Positions 1 to 9,521 of a stretch of DNA of 64,000 nt are shown here, in pieces. Source of the DNA: Thermoleophilaceae bacterium (lineage in GTDB: Bacteria > Actinomycetota > Thermoleophilia > Solirubrobacterales > Thermoleophilaceae); the NCBI GenBank assembly GCA_030446485.1, contig JAUJNF010000001.1, positions 361,098-425,097 of the forward strand, in the 5' to 3' direction. The notes below the pieces were generated by a model, which had not been told where the DNA came from, made no database searches, and saw nothing but the letters and a program-made list of their open reading frames with translations. A program made the position numbers and the translations under genes. The first letter of the stretch is position 1. Each line of letters starts with the position of its first letter.

Positions 1-10
1 AGAGGCGGAA

Positions 11-1903
11 CTAGCCGGTAAGGCGCGGGCCCGTGCGAATAGCGCGCACCGTCGCGCCGGCCCTCCGGAAGCCCGGCTTGGTGGCGCGGGCCCGCCAGGG
101 ACGCGGCGAGCCCAACCGCCTCACCATGAACGCGCGGCCGCGTGCGTCGGTGCGAGCGGCCCGGCCGGCGAAGCGAACGAGGGCGCCGCGCACGGGCGCT
201 CCCCGGGACGTACCCCGCCGCACCCGGAAGGCGAACCTCACGGTCCGGCCCGTGCGGACCGTGCCCGGCCGCACCGACAGCGCCAGCGGCGGGCGGCCTC
301 CATTCGAGCCACCGGGACCGACACCGGTGCCAGGCCCCGGCGCCCCAGCGGGAAACGGCCACACGCCCTTCGCGACCCGCAGGGCATAGAAGCCGGTGTT
401 GCCGTCCGAGTACCAGATCTCGCCACGCTCGGGAACGAAGGACGGCTTCGACATGGCGTAGTTGCTCTTGCCCTTTTCGCCCGGAGTCTCCACCGGACTC
501 CCGGCCTTGAAGGCCGGAGGAGCCACGAAGTAGGCGAGCTCCTTGGGCTTGTGGGGATCGCGGATGTCGAAGACCCGCAGGCCCGAGTTGATGAAGGAGC
601 ACGCCACTATTCCGGGATCGACTTCCTGCGGCACCCCGCAGTAGTGCCCGGCGTAGCCCTGCACGACGAAGTCCGCGCCCGGGTCACCTGCGATCGCGGC
701 GCGGTTCTCGCGTTGGTTGACCTCGAGGCGGAAGTCGGAGATCACCTTCGGGGCCTTCTCGTCGGAGATGTCGATGATGCGCCCGGCGCCCACCCGGGGA
801 CCGTTGGCGGTGGTCGAGCCGCTCTCGTTGGCGGCGAACTCGTCGATCTCGACGAGCATCGGCTTGCCCCCGATCGTGACCGGCAGTGCGACCTGGGGGA
901 TCGTCACCTGGCTCCACGTCAGGAAGCTGACCTCTCGTGCCTGGGGGTTGGGCTTGCGGGCCTGGATCTCGCTCACGTCGAGGATCAGCAGGCCGTCGTT
1001 GGCCGCGAGATAGGCGCGGTTGCCATCCTGGCTGATGGTCAGGCCGTGAGACGAGAAGTTGCCGACGAACAGCGTGACGGGGAGCTTCGGGTTCGTGACG
1101 TCCACCGCGGTCACCTGACCGGTGCCGAGCGAGGTGGCGTAGAACGTCTTCCCGTCGGGTGCGAAGCCGCTCTCGTGACCAAGCACTCCCACGGGCAGGC
1201 TCGATTGCAGCGCCGGGTGGCGGCAATCCTCGTTCACGTCGTAGATGTCGATCACGCCGGGGCCGAACGCCGGGTTGCCGAACACCGCCGCCAGCAGCCC
1301 GCGCTTCTGGTTGAGCAGCAGCGACTCGTGCGGCGACTGCATGGCCGGCGTCTGGAGCGTCGCGGTGCGCACGGGCTTGGCGGGATCGGACATGTCGAGC
1401 ACCGCCGTGCCGGTGAGCTGCGTGTTCAGCGTGGCAGGCAATAGGTTCGTTGGGAACAGAAGGGTGGTGTCGTAGTACGCACATTCGCGGCCTGCCCTGT
1501 CCACGAACCGCTCGACCTTGAACCCCCCTGCGGTTCCCTCATGGCTGAGCTGCGAGATGTTGCAGCGAAAGCCGTCGGCCGGTGCGTTGGCGGGCACGCG
1601 CCCCTGGATGCCGGTCTCCGGCTGCGAGCCGGGGCCGCAGTTGGCCCTCGGGCTCGCCTGGGGTAGAGGCTCGGCGGCCGTCGTCGCCGCCGGGCGGGTG
1701 GCGGCCGACTCGGCCGTCGGCTCCGGCAAGAATGTGCCCGCCGACCCGCTCCCGGCGGTGCCCTCCAGCCCGTGACCGAGGCTGGGGCTCGCAGCCATGA
1801 GCGCGGCCACCATGACAACGCCCATGAGCGCAAACGAGCGGCGAGCTTGGCCCCTCAGCACCGGCTCAGCGTACTCTCCAGTTGCGCACACCAGCGCCGA
1901 CAT
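11..1903 (-). CDS. Secreted LVIVD-repeat (beta-propeller-like) protein
   Basis: About 630 residues. The N-terminus has a basic patch and a hydrophobic stretch (ALMGVVMVAALMAASPSLGHG, roughly residues 25-45) that looks like a Sec signal peptide, so the protein is probably exported. A second Met just before the hydrophobic core could be the true start. The body contains repeated segments of the LVIVD type (GTAVLDMSDPAKP, GVIDIYDVNE, QVTAVDVTNPKLP, GLLILDVSE, GLRVFDIRDPHKP), which in this family form a YVTN/LVIVD beta-propeller. The last 90 or so residues are Pro/Gly-rich and then basic, resembling a small Ig-like or carboxypeptidase-regulatory-like domain. No catalytic motif is visible. It lies 149 bases downstream of the acyltransferase gene on the same strand. 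Its ligand and role are unknown. Confidence 0.8.
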   Translation of the reverse strand: MSALVCATGEYAEPVLRGQARRSFALMGVVMVAALMAASPSLGHGLEGTAGSGSAGTFLPEPTAESAATRPAATTAAEPLPQASPRANCGPGSQPETGIQGRVPANAPADGFRCNISQLSHEGTAGGFKVERFVDRAGRECAYYDTTLLFPTNLLPATLNTQLTGTAVLDMSDPAKPVRTATLQTPAMQSPHESLLLNQKRGLLAAVFGNPAFGPGVIDIYDVNEDCRHPALQSSLPVGVLGHESGFAPDGKTFYATSLGTGQVTAVDVTNPKLPVTLFVGNFSSHGLTISQDGNRAYLAANDGLLILDVSEIQARKPNPQAREVSFLTWSQVTIPQVALPVTIGGKPMLVEIDEFAANESGSTTANGPRVGAGRIIDISDEKAPKVISDFRLEVNQRENRAAIAGDPGADFVVQGYAGHYCGVPQEVDPGIVACSFINSGLRVFDIRDPHKPKELAYFVAPPAFKAGSPVETPGEKGKSNYAMSKPSFVPERGEIWYSDGNTGFYALRVAKGVWPFPAGAPGPGTGVGPGGSNGGRPPLALSVRPGTVRTGRTVRFAFRVRRGTSRGAPVRGALVRFAGRAARTDARGRAFMVRRLGSPRPWRARATKPGFRRAGATVRAIRTGPRLTG

Positions 1904-2052
1904 CCCCTCCGTTCGGCGATCGCCTGGAGGACTGGGGGAGCAACCTGCGAGAGGCCGTGGCCGGCATCAACATCGTCGGCGTGGAGCGCGCGATCACCGC
2001 AAGCTCCTGAAGAGCTCGCACCTCAGGCCGGGTAGCGAAGCTGCCGCCCCCG

Positions 2053-3090
2053 CTACGGCACCACCGTGGGCGTCGGGCTCGAGGAGCGGCCGCCCCCGCG
2101 CTTCTCGATGAAGGAGTCGAGGCGGCACCACCAGGTGAAGAGCCAGTCGATCTGCTCCTCCCTCTCCGACGGGACCTCGGCCGCCGGCACGTGCCACATG
2201 CCGAGCTCCACCGGATGGTCGAGCGGTACGAGCCGGAGCAGGTCGCCCGTCGACCGAGGGTCGGGCAGGCCGGTGTGCGCGATGAAGACGACGTCGGCGT
2301 CGGGCGCGCCCGCGGTCGCGGCGAGCGCGCCTCCAGGGCGCGGGGCCATGAGGTTGTCCATCTTGCGCGCGCGCTCCGCCGCGTCGGCGTGCCCGTCGCG
2401 TTCGAGGCGCTCGATCGTCCGGCAGCGGCGGTCCTCGGTGAAGTTGCCTCCCTCCGGGAAGATCAGCAGCGCGCCGTCGGGATCGAGGCCCTCGGCGAGC
2501 GTGCCGATCCCATCGACCAGCTCCTGGCCGCCGCCCGCGACGAAGCGGTTCGGCAGCCGGTTGCCAAACTGGTCAATGAACGGATCCCACTGGAGCAGGG
2601 CCTTCATCACGATGCGAGGGCGGCGGCCGTAGCGATTCAGCAGCTCGTGGACCAAGAGGAAGGAGTCGCCGGCTCCGGCGTGGCGGCAGAACACGAGCAC
2701 CGGGCGCCGACGATCCCTCAGAGCCTCCTCGGCGTCCGAGTACGAGGTGATCTCCACCGAGCTGCGCACCGCCCGCAGGCCGGAGTTCACGAGCCCGCCC
2801 ATGAACCACCGGAGCACCGCGTAGTGAGCCCGCTGGAACGACGGGGCGCCGGCGTAGCGACCAAAGCCGCTCGCCACCCAGAGACCGACAAAGGCGAGCG
2901 TCGACAGCGCGTCGCGAATCAAATAGGAGAGCGATATCCATAGGAGGCGCAGCGGCCGCCAGTTGCCCAGGAAGGGCGACGCCAGCACGGCGAGCAGCGC
3001 CACCAGCGGCGAGAGCAGCACGAACACCGCGGTGAGCACCAGCATCAGTGGTGTGAGAACCAGCCGCCGTACTAGCTTCGGCGGCAGCAC
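2053..3090 (-). CDS. 1-acyl-sn-glycerol-3-phosphate acyltransferase-like (PlsC) membrane protein
   Basis: 345 residues. Two hydrophobic stretches occupy about residues 8-80, followed by a PlsC-type acyltransferase domain. The catalytic H-x4-D motif is visible as RHAGAGDS near residue 137, and the acceptor-binding block as LIFPEGGNFTE. Family members transfer an acyl chain to lysophosphatidic acid or a related acceptor at the membrane. The start lies 3 bases after the stop of the patatin-like lipase gene, so the two are almost certainly co-transcribed; an acyltransferase next to a lipase suggests lipid remodelling. The acceptor cannot be read from the sequence, and the extra N-terminal membrane segments suggest a variant of the standard enzyme. 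Confidence 0.85.
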   Translation of the reverse strand: MLPPKLVRRLVLTPLMLVLTAVFVLLSPLVALLAVLASPFLGNWRPLRLLWISLSYLIRDALSTLAFVGLWVASGFGRYAGAPSFQRAHYAVLRWFMGGLVNSGLRAVRSSVEITSYSDAEEALRDRRRPVLVFCRHAGAGDSFLLVHELLNRYGRRPRIVMKALLQWDPFIDQFGNRLPNRFVAGGGQELVDGIGTLAEGLDPDGALLIFPEGGNFTEDRRCRTIERLERDGHADAAERARKMDNLMAPRPGGALAATAGAPDADVVFIAHTGLPDPRSTGDLLRLVPLDHPVELGMWHVPAAEVPSEREEQIDWLFTWWCRLDSFIEKRGGGRSSSPTPTVVP

Positions 3091-3093
3091 CGC

Positions 3094-3990
3094 CTACCGG
3101 CCCTGCTCGTCGAGGTACCGCCTGGACGCATCGAAGGCGCGGTCGATCCGCTCGGAGACCTTCGAGAAGTCTCGGTAGCGCAGCTGTGAGAGGTCCTTGT
3201 GGGCCGGGGCCGCGGCGGGGACGCCGGTGGGAAGCACGTGCGCCTCGACACCGTCCGGCAGCGCCGCCATGTCGGCGCTGAAGCGGTGCCTGCGCGCTAT
3301 CTCGAATGCCACGAGGCCCACCTCCCACGGCCACGCCGGCGGCTCGAGCGGGTGCTCGACCCTCCCCACCTGGAGAACATAGACCGTCTCCGCGCCCATG
3401 GCCACGGCCCGGCCCACCGGGATGCTGTTCACGATCCCGCCGTCCAGGAAGTGCTCGCCGTCGATCCGCGCCGGGGGAAGGAGACCCGGCACCGAGGCCG
3501 ACGCCACGACCGCGTCGATCACGGGCCCGGAGGTGAACCAGTGCTCGGCGGCGCGCTCGATGCTCGCCGCCACGCACTCGAACGGCACGCGGAGCTCCTC
3601 GAAGCGGCGCACCGGCAGCGCCCCCTCGAGCATCTTGCGCAGCTCGTCCGGGGCGTGGGCGTGGGTGCGGCTGCGCGCGAGCGTTCCCAGGCGGCCGAGA
3701 ACCGAGCCGTTGAAGACACCGGCCCTCTCGAGGCCGCACCACTGCCGGCTCAGCCGCTCGACGGTCGCAGCGGTGGGATCCGCCGCGATGATCGCGCCGT
3801 TCACCGCCCCGACGGACGTCCCGAGGATGAGCTGTGGCTCGATGCCGGCCTCGAGGAGCGCCCGCAGCATCCCAACCTGGCACGCCCCGAGGTGGCCGCC
3901 GCCGCCGAGCACGAAGGCGACCTTCCGGTCGGGGCTCGCGCCGTCTGGGCCGGTAGCCGGCTTTGATTCTTCTCCTTGCACGACCGTCAT
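3094..3990 (-). CDS. Patatin-like phospholipase (RssA/YchK type)
   Basis: 298 residues with all patatin hallmarks: oxyanion loop GGGGHLGACQVG (residues 29-40), nucleophile elbow GTSVG with Ser59, and the DGG motif with Asp183 of the Ser-Asp dyad. No signal peptide or membrane helix is evident, so a cytosolic or peripheral enzyme is likely. Family members hydrolyse acyl esters of phospholipids or related lipids. It is the first gene of a tight pair with the PlsC-like acyltransferase (3-base gap) and is separated from ilvA upstream by 84 bases. The substrate is unknown. Confidence 0.9.
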   Translation of the reverse strand: MTVVQGEESKPATGPDGASPDRKVAFVLGGGGHLGACQVGMLRALLEAGIEPQLILGTSVGAVNGAIIAADPTAATVERLSRQWCGLERAGVFNGSVLGRLGTLARSRTHAHAPDELRKMLEGALPVRRFEELRVPFECVAASIERAAEHWFTSGPVIDAVVASASVPGLLPPARIDGEHFLDGGIVNSIPVGRAVAMGAETVYVLQVGRVEHPLEPPAWPWEVGLVAFEIARRHRFSADMAALPDGVEAHVLPTGVPAAAPAHKDLSQLRYRDFSKVSERIDRAFDASRRYLDEQGR

Positions 3991-4074
3991 GATGGCGGTC
4001 GCGGGCGGCTCAAGGTCTCAGACTCGAACGACCGCGACTCACCGACGTTCGACGGCGGGCTGCCGACCCGGCCG

Positions 4075-5307
4075 TCAGCGCACGAGGCCGGCCTCGATGC
4101 CCTCCTCCCCCAGCGCCGCCATGATCGCCTCGTCCGCGGCGGGGCCACCCGTGGCCAGGGTGAGATGCACGGCCGTCTCGCGGACGTGGCGGGTGAGCCC
4201 GTCGCGAAGGTGCTCGATCTCGACCACGTTCCCGCCGTGCGCCGCAACGACCGCCAGCAGCCGCGCGAGCGCGCCCGGCCGGTCGGCGAGCTGGGCGGTG
4301 ATCACGATCCGCCGTCCGGAGGCGGTCTCCCCCATGCGGATGCACTCCGCGAGGAGCGCGGCATCGACGTTGCCGCCGGAGACGACGACGCACGTCTCCC
4401 CGCCCGCCGGCGGCTCGATCTGGCCCGCCATGAGTGCGGCCACGCCCACGGCTCCGGCGCCCTCGGCCACGAGCTTCGAGCGCTCGAGGAGCAACACGAT
4501 GGCGGCGGCGGCCTCGTCGTCGGTGACCGTCACCACGTCATCGAGGTAGCGGTCGAGGAGCGGGCCCGTCACCTGGCCGGGACGCTTCACGGCGATGCCG
4601 TCGCAGATGGTGGGGGGCGCCGTGGGGGGCACCTCTATCGGCGCCGCGGCTCCGGCCAGCACCGCCGCGGGACGCACGCCCACGACGCGCACGCCGGGAA
4701 GGCGCTCCTTGAGCGCCAGCGCGATTCCCCCCGCGAGTCCTCCGCCCCCGAGTGGCACGACGCAGAGCCGCGTGGCGGGCGCCTGCTCGGCGATCTCGAG
4801 ACCGACCGTGCCCTGGCCGGCTACGACCAGGGGGTGGTCGAACGCCGGGACGACCGTCCGGCCCTCGCGCTCGGCCGCGGACGCGGCGGCGGCCCGGGCC
4901 TCCTCGTAACCACCCTCCACGAGCCTCACCTCGCCGCCGTAGGCGCGCACCGCCGCCACCTTCGCGAGCGGTGCGGCGGCGGGCATGTAGACCGTGACCG
5001 GCGTGCCCAGCCGCCGGCCGGCGTAGGCCACGCCCTGCGCGTGGTTACCGGCACTCCCGGCCACGACGCCCGCAGCGCGCTCGCGCGCGTCGAGATCGGC
5101 GATCCGGTTGTGCGCTCCACGCACCTTGAACGAGCCGGTGAGCTGGAGGTTCTCGGCCTTGAGCGCCACCGGCGCCTCGAACCGGCGCGACAGCTCGCCG
5201 GCGCTCAGCAGGGGTGTGGCGCGGACCACGCCACGCAGGCGCGCGGCCGCCTTCTCGACGTCGCCGACCGTGATGGTTGGTGGAGCGGCGCCTCGCGTCC
5301 GCGTCAT
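4075..5307 (-). CDS. ilvA: Threonine ammonia-lyase (threonine dehydratase) with ACT domain
   Basis: 410 residues. Fold-type II PLP enzyme: the cofactor lysine is Lys61 in TGSFKVRGA, with SAGNHAQG and the glycine loop GGGGLAGG for phosphate binding. Residues from about 330 onward form an ACT domain, so effector control is likely. It deaminates L-threonine (and serine) to 2-oxobutyrate (or pyruvate) through reactive enamine intermediates. The gene begins 2 bases after the stop of ridA, whose product clears such enamines, and follows the tyrosine-degradation genes on the same strand. The length and single ACT domain resemble the catabolic/short form; catabolic (tdcB-like) versus biosynthetic use cannot be decided from sequence alone. 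Confidence 0.93.
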   Translation of the reverse strand: MTRTRGAAPPTITVGDVEKAAARLRGVVRATPLLSAGELSRRFEAPVALKAENLQLTGSFKVRGAHNRIADLDARERAAGVVAGSAGNHAQGVAYAGRRLGTPVTVYMPAAAPLAKVAAVRAYGGEVRLVEGGYEEARAAAASAAEREGRTVVPAFDHPLVVAGQGTVGLEIAEQAPATRLCVVPLGGGGLAGGIALALKERLPGVRVVGVRPAAVLAGAAAPIEVPPTAPPTICDGIAVKRPGQVTGPLLDRYLDDVVTVTDDEAAAAIVLLLERSKLVAEGAGAVGVAALMAGQIEPPAGGETCVVVSGGNVDAALLAECIRMGETASGRRIVITAQLADRPGALARLLAVVAAHGGNVVEIEHLRDGLTRHVRETAVHLTLATGGPAADEAIMAALGEEGIEAGLVR

Positions 5308-5309
5308 CG

Positions 5310-5708
5310 TCAGTCCGGGAGCGCGACCACGGCGTCGATCTCGACGCGCGCGCCGCGCGGCAGGGCGGCCACGCCGATCGCCGCCCGCGCCGGCGGATCG
5401 CCGCTTGCGAAGAAGCGTCCGTAGGCGGCGTTCACCTCGTCCCAGTCGCCCGGCAGGTCGACCATATAGATCGTGAGGCGGACGGCGTCGTCGAGCTTCG
5501 CGCCCGCTGCGACGCAGACGGCGGCGAGGTTCTCGAGGCAGCGCTCGGCCTGCTCACCGGCGGCGGTCGCGGCGATCTCACCGCTCGCCGGGTCGAGCGG
5601 TATCTGACCCGAGCAGAAGACAAGTCCGCCTGCCACGACCGCCTGCGAGTACGGGCCGATCGCCGCCGGCGCCTCCGCGGTCTGGACGGTGCTGCGGTGG
5701 TGGCTCAC
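5310..5708 (-). CDS. ridA: RidA family reactive intermediate (enamine/imine) deaminase
   Basis: 132 residues, the usual family length. It shows the RidA signatures GPYSQAV near the N-terminus, FCSGQIPLDP, and the C-terminal PARAAIGVAALPRG-VEID segment containing the catalytic arginine (Arg108) and the glutamate (Glu123) that activates water. RidA hydrolyses 2-aminoacrylate and 2-aminocrotonate released by PLP dehydratases. Placement 2 bases upstream of ilvA and 10 bases downstream of hmgA makes translational coupling likely and explains the role: it protects PLP enzymes from the IlvA intermediate. Confidence 0.93.
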   Translation of the reverse strand: MSHHRSTVQTAEAPAAIGPYSQAVVAGGLVFCSGQIPLDPASGEIAATAAGEQAERCLENLAAVCVAAGAKLDDAVRLTIYMVDLPGDWDEVNAAYGRFFASGDPPARAAIGVAALPRGARVEIDAVVALPD

Positions 5709-5718
5709 GGCCCGCCGG

Positions 5719-6921
5719 TCAAGTGATGGTGGACGCAGCCGTCACCGTGGGCTCCTCCTCGTACCACGAGAGGGCGTAGCTCGGGTCGTCGAGCTCGCGC
5801 GCCAGCGGCGTGAGCCTGAGTGGGCGGAAGGTGTCGCACATCACGGCGAGCTCCTCGGTCCGTCGCTTTCCGAGCGACGCCTCGACCAGCCCGGGCTGGG
5901 GACCGTGCGGGAGCCCGGACGGGTGGAGCGTGATGGCCCCCACATCGACGCCCCTGCGCGATCCGAACTTGCCTGAGACGTAGTAGATGACCTCCTCCGA
6001 CTGCAGGTTCGAGTGGTGGTAGGGAAGCGGGACGGCGAGCGGGTCCCAGTCGAGCTCGCGCGGGCAGAACGAGCAGATGACGAAGTTCGGCCCCTGGAAG
6101 GTCTGGTGGACCGGCGGCGGCTGGTGGATCCGGCCGGCCACCGGCTCGAAGTCGTCGATCGAGAACGTGTACGGATAGACGTAGCCGTCCCATCCGACGA
6201 CGTCGAACGGGTGGTAGTCGAGCGTGTAGTGCTGGAAGCCCTTGCGCACGCGCACGACCAGCTCGTGGTGGCCGCGATCCGAGTGCCTCTCGAGCTCCTC
6301 CGGCGGGTGGAAGTCGCGGTGTGAGAACGGCGCGTGCTCGAGGAGCTGCCCGTAGCGGTTGCGATAGCGGTTCGGCGTCTCGATCTCACCCGGCGTCGTG
6401 AAGGTCAGCCAGGTGTGCGGGCCCTCCTCGAGCTCGACCCTGTAGGTGGTGCCGCGCGGGATCACGACGTAGTCGTGCGCTTTGAACGGAAGCCGCCCGA
6501 ACACGCTGTGCAGCGTGCCGGAGCCCTCGTGCACGAAGAGCACCTCATCGCCCTCGCCGTTGCGGTAGAAGACCTCGGCCGCCTCCGCCGGCTTCGCGAT
6601 TGCCATCTCCACGTCGTCGTTCCACATCAGCAGGCGGCGGCCGAAGATCGTGTCGCCCTGGGGCGCAAGCGGCGCGGTGTTCGTCAGCCGGTGCACGTGG
6701 GCGTCCGGCACCCACTCGACGTGAGCCATCCCCGGCACGTCGGCGAGCGGCGTGAACTCCCCGACCTCCTTCACCCGGCAGGGTGAGAAGCGGTGGTAGA
6801 GGATCGACTCGTTCCCAGAGAAGCCCTCGAAGCCGAGCACCTCCTCCACGAGCAGCGAGCCGTTCGTCCGGAACTGGGTGTGGCGCTTCGGCGGGACGTC
6901 GCCGAGCCGGTGATAGCGCAT
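5719..6921 (-). CDS. hmgA: Homogentisate 1,2-dioxygenase
   Basis: 400 residues from the ATG at 6921, which has a good purine-rich ribosome site (AGAAAGGG) 7-8 bases upstream; the open frame runs further upstream, but that part is a shadow of hpd. The enzyme opens the aromatic ring of homogentisate to maleylacetoacetate. The Fe(II) ligands known from the human enzyme are recognisable: His303 and Glu309 in YHHSNLQSEE (same six-residue spacing as human His335/Glu341) and His339 in LPHGP. It starts 13 bases after the stop of hpd, so hpd-hmgA form one transcription unit. The sequence is of the shorter bacterial type. Confidence 0.95.
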   Translation of the reverse strand: MRYHRLGDVPPKRHTQFRTNGSLLVEEVLGFEGFSGNESILYHRFSPCRVKEVGEFTPLADVPGMAHVEWVPDAHVHRLTNTAPLAPQGDTIFGRRLLMWNDDVEMAIAKPAEAAEVFYRNGEGDEVLFVHEGSGTLHSVFGRLPFKAHDYVVIPRGTTYRVELEEGPHTWLTFTTPGEIETPNRYRNRYGQLLEHAPFSHRDFHPPEELERHSDRGHHELVVRVRKGFQHYTLDYHPFDVVGWDGYVYPYTFSIDDFEPVAGRIHQPPPVHQTFQGPNFVICSFCPRELDWDPLAVPLPYHHSNLQSEEVIYYVSGKFGSRRGVDVGAITLHPSGLPHGPQPGLVEASLGKRRTEELAVMCDTFRPLRLTPLARELDDPSYALSWYEEEPTVTAASTIT

Positions 6922-6934
6922 AGTCGTGCCCTTT

Positions 6935-8080
<1,146 letters not shown>

Positions 8081-8112
8081 TCAGCGAATGATCCTCCGTT
8101 TCCGCGGGTGCG

Positions 8113-8130
8113 GCAACGACACAACGTTGC
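8113..8130. promoter_or_regulatory. Inverted repeat between hpd and Lrp-type regulator gene
   Basis: GCAACG-acacaa-CGTTGC is a perfect 6-bp dyad with a 6-base spacer, located in the divergent hpd/lrp intergenic region. Lrp/AsnC proteins bind such short dyads as dimers, so this is a candidate operator. A -10-like TACGCT lies at 8140-8145, 9 bases before the regulator's GTG start. Confidence 0.5.
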
Positions 8131-8154
8131 GTCGGGCGGTACGCTCGGCCACCA

Positions 8155-8601
8155 GTGGACGACATCGACCGGCAAATCGTTGCGCTCTTGCGCGAGGATG
8201 CCCGGCGCTCCTACGGCGAGCTCGGGCGGCGCGTCTCCCTGTCGGCCCCGGCAGTCAAGCGGCGCGTCGATCGCCTGCGCGGCGAGGGGGTGATTCGTGG
8301 CTGGTCGGCGCAGGTGGACCCGGCGGCATTCGGGTGGACCACGAGCGCCTTCGTCTTCCTCTACTGCGAAGGACACATGGCCGGCTCCGAGGTTCATGAG
8401 GCGGTTTCGGCTCATCCCGAGGTCGCCGGCGCGTACACGGTCGCCGGCCAGGCAAGTGCGATCCTGAGCGTTCGGGCGCGCGACACGCGCCACCTCGAGG
8501 AGACGCTCGAGCGGCTGCGCGATACGCCGGGCGTGACCGGGACGCAGACCCAGATCGTGCTGTCGACGCTGTTCGAGAGGCCCTTCGCCGGCGCGCCCTA
8601 G
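8155..8601 (+). CDS. Lrp/AsnC family transcriptional regulator (hpd-adjacent)
   Basis: 148 residues, standard Lrp/AsnC layout: N-terminal winged helix (DDIDRQIVALLREDARRS, then APAVKRRVDRL as recognition region) and a C-terminal RAM/ligand domain (VAGAYTVAGQASAILSV). The GTG at 8155 begins the conserved DxxDRxI segment. It is divergent from hpd-hmgA and is followed after 15 bases by the opposing fah-like gene, so it sits inside the tyrosine catabolic genes and probably senses an aromatic or related amino acid. It is clearly paralogous to the regulator at 15112 (shared SPAVKRRIDRL-like helix and the segment HPEV-GAYTVAG). Confidence 0.92.
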   Translation: MDDIDRQIVALLREDARRSYGELGRRVSLSAPAVKRRVDRLRGEGVIRGWSAQVDPAAFGWTTSAFVFLYCEGHMAGSEVHEAVSAHPEVAGAYTVAGQASAILSVRARDTRHLEETLERLRDTPGVTGTQTQIVLSTLFERPFAGAP

Positions 8602-8616
8602 CTCCGGCGCTCGCCG

Positions 8617-9459
8617 TCACGCGACGGGCGTCGCGAGCGCGCCGAGTCCCGGCGCGCGCAGCTCCACGACGTCGCCCGGCTCGAGCCACCGCTCGTCCTC
8701 GAGCGGGCCGAGCTCGAGCAGGCAGCCGCCGCTGAGCGTGCCCGAGCCGAGCACGTCCCCGGGGCGGAGCCGGGTTCCGCGCGCCGCGTGGGCGGCGATC
8801 TCCGGCCAGCCGAAGTGCTGGGCGCCGGCGTCGCTGCGCGCGAGCTCGCGCCCGTTCACCCGCACGCTCGCCTCGAGCCCGAGCCGGCCGCCCTCGTAGG
8901 GCAGCTCGTCGGGGGTCACGAGCCACGGCCCGAGCGAGGTCCCGAAGTCCTTGGCCTTATGCGGGCCGAGGCCGACCGTCATCTCCTCGCGCTGGACGTC
9001 GCGGGCGCTCCAGTCGTTCATCAGGGTAAAGCCCGCGATCTCTCCACCGGCTCCGATCACCGCGGCGATCTCGAGCTCGAAGTCGAGCTGCTCGCTCTCC
9101 GCCGGGCGGCGCACCGGCTCGCCCGGTCCAAGCACCGCGGCGGGGTTCGTGAAGTAGAAGGCCGGGGCCCGGTACCACGCGTCGGGCACCGCTGCCCCGC
9201 GCCGCCTGAAGCCTGCCGCCACGTGGCCCGCGAAGGCGTAGAAGTCGCGGATGCTCGGCGGATCGGGGACCGGGGCGAGGAGCGCCACGTCGCGCAGGGC
9301 GTGCTCGGCGCCGGTGGCCGCGCGGCCGCCGCCCGCCAGCCAGTCGAGCATGCTAGGCGCGCTTAGCTCGACGAGGACCTCTCCGCGCAGCTCGGCCACG
9401 CGGGTCGAGCCCTGGGGCGTGCGGAAGGTCACGACGCGCACTGTCCGGCAGCGTGTCAC
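8617..9459 (-). CDS. Fumarylacetoacetate hydrolase (FAH) family protein
   Basis: 280 residues. The FAH C-terminal fold is clear: metal ligands in the segment DFELEIAAVIG, the MNDWSARDVQ motif, the FGTSLGPWLVTPDEL block and the terminal GSGTLSGG loop. In context it most likely cleaves fumarylacetoacetate to fumarate and acetoacetate, the last step of tyrosine degradation. The family also includes related 1,3-dicarbonyl and 2-hydroxyhepta-2,4-dienedioate hydrolases, so substrate assignment rests on the neighbours hpd and hmgA. No maleylacetoacetate isomerase gene is visible in the window. The GTG at 9459 is taken as the start; a GTG six codons further in is an alternative. Confidence 0.88.
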   Translation of the reverse strand: MTRCRTVRVVTFRTPQGSTRVAELRGEVLVELSAPSMLDWLAGGGRAATGAEHALRDVALLAPVPDPPSIRDFYAFAGHVAAGFRRRGAAVPDAWYRAPAFYFTNPAAVLGPGEPVRRPAESEQLDFELEIAAVIGAGGEIAGFTLMNDWSARDVQREEMTVGLGPHKAKDFGTSLGPWLVTPDELPYEGGRLGLEASVRVNGRELARSDAGAQHFGWPEIAAHAARGTRLRPGDVLGSGTLSGGCLLELGPLEDERWLEPGDVVELRAPGLGALATPVA

Positions 9460-9485
9460 AGACGGCGCACTAGGCTCTTGGCGGT

Positions 9486-9503
9486 GCGGGGCGCGCGCCC
9501 CGC
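9486..9503. promoter_or_regulatory. 18-bp perfect palindrome in leader of the ferritin-like gene
   Basis: GCGGGGCGC-GCGCCCCGC is perfectly self-complementary with no spacer and lies between a TAGGCT -10-like box (9471-9476) and the AAGGGGAG ribosome site before the ATG at 9522. As DNA it could be an operator; as RNA it would form a stable hairpin just upstream of the ribosome site. Confidence 0.45.
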
Positions 9504-9521
9504 GTTACGGGAAGGGGAGAG

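Noticed and set aside
551-1444. Long plus-strand open frames across the LVIVD gene
   Set aside because: They are antisense shadows of a high-GC gene: composition is Arg/Gly/Val-rich without any domain, while the minus strand encodes clear repeats and a signal peptide.
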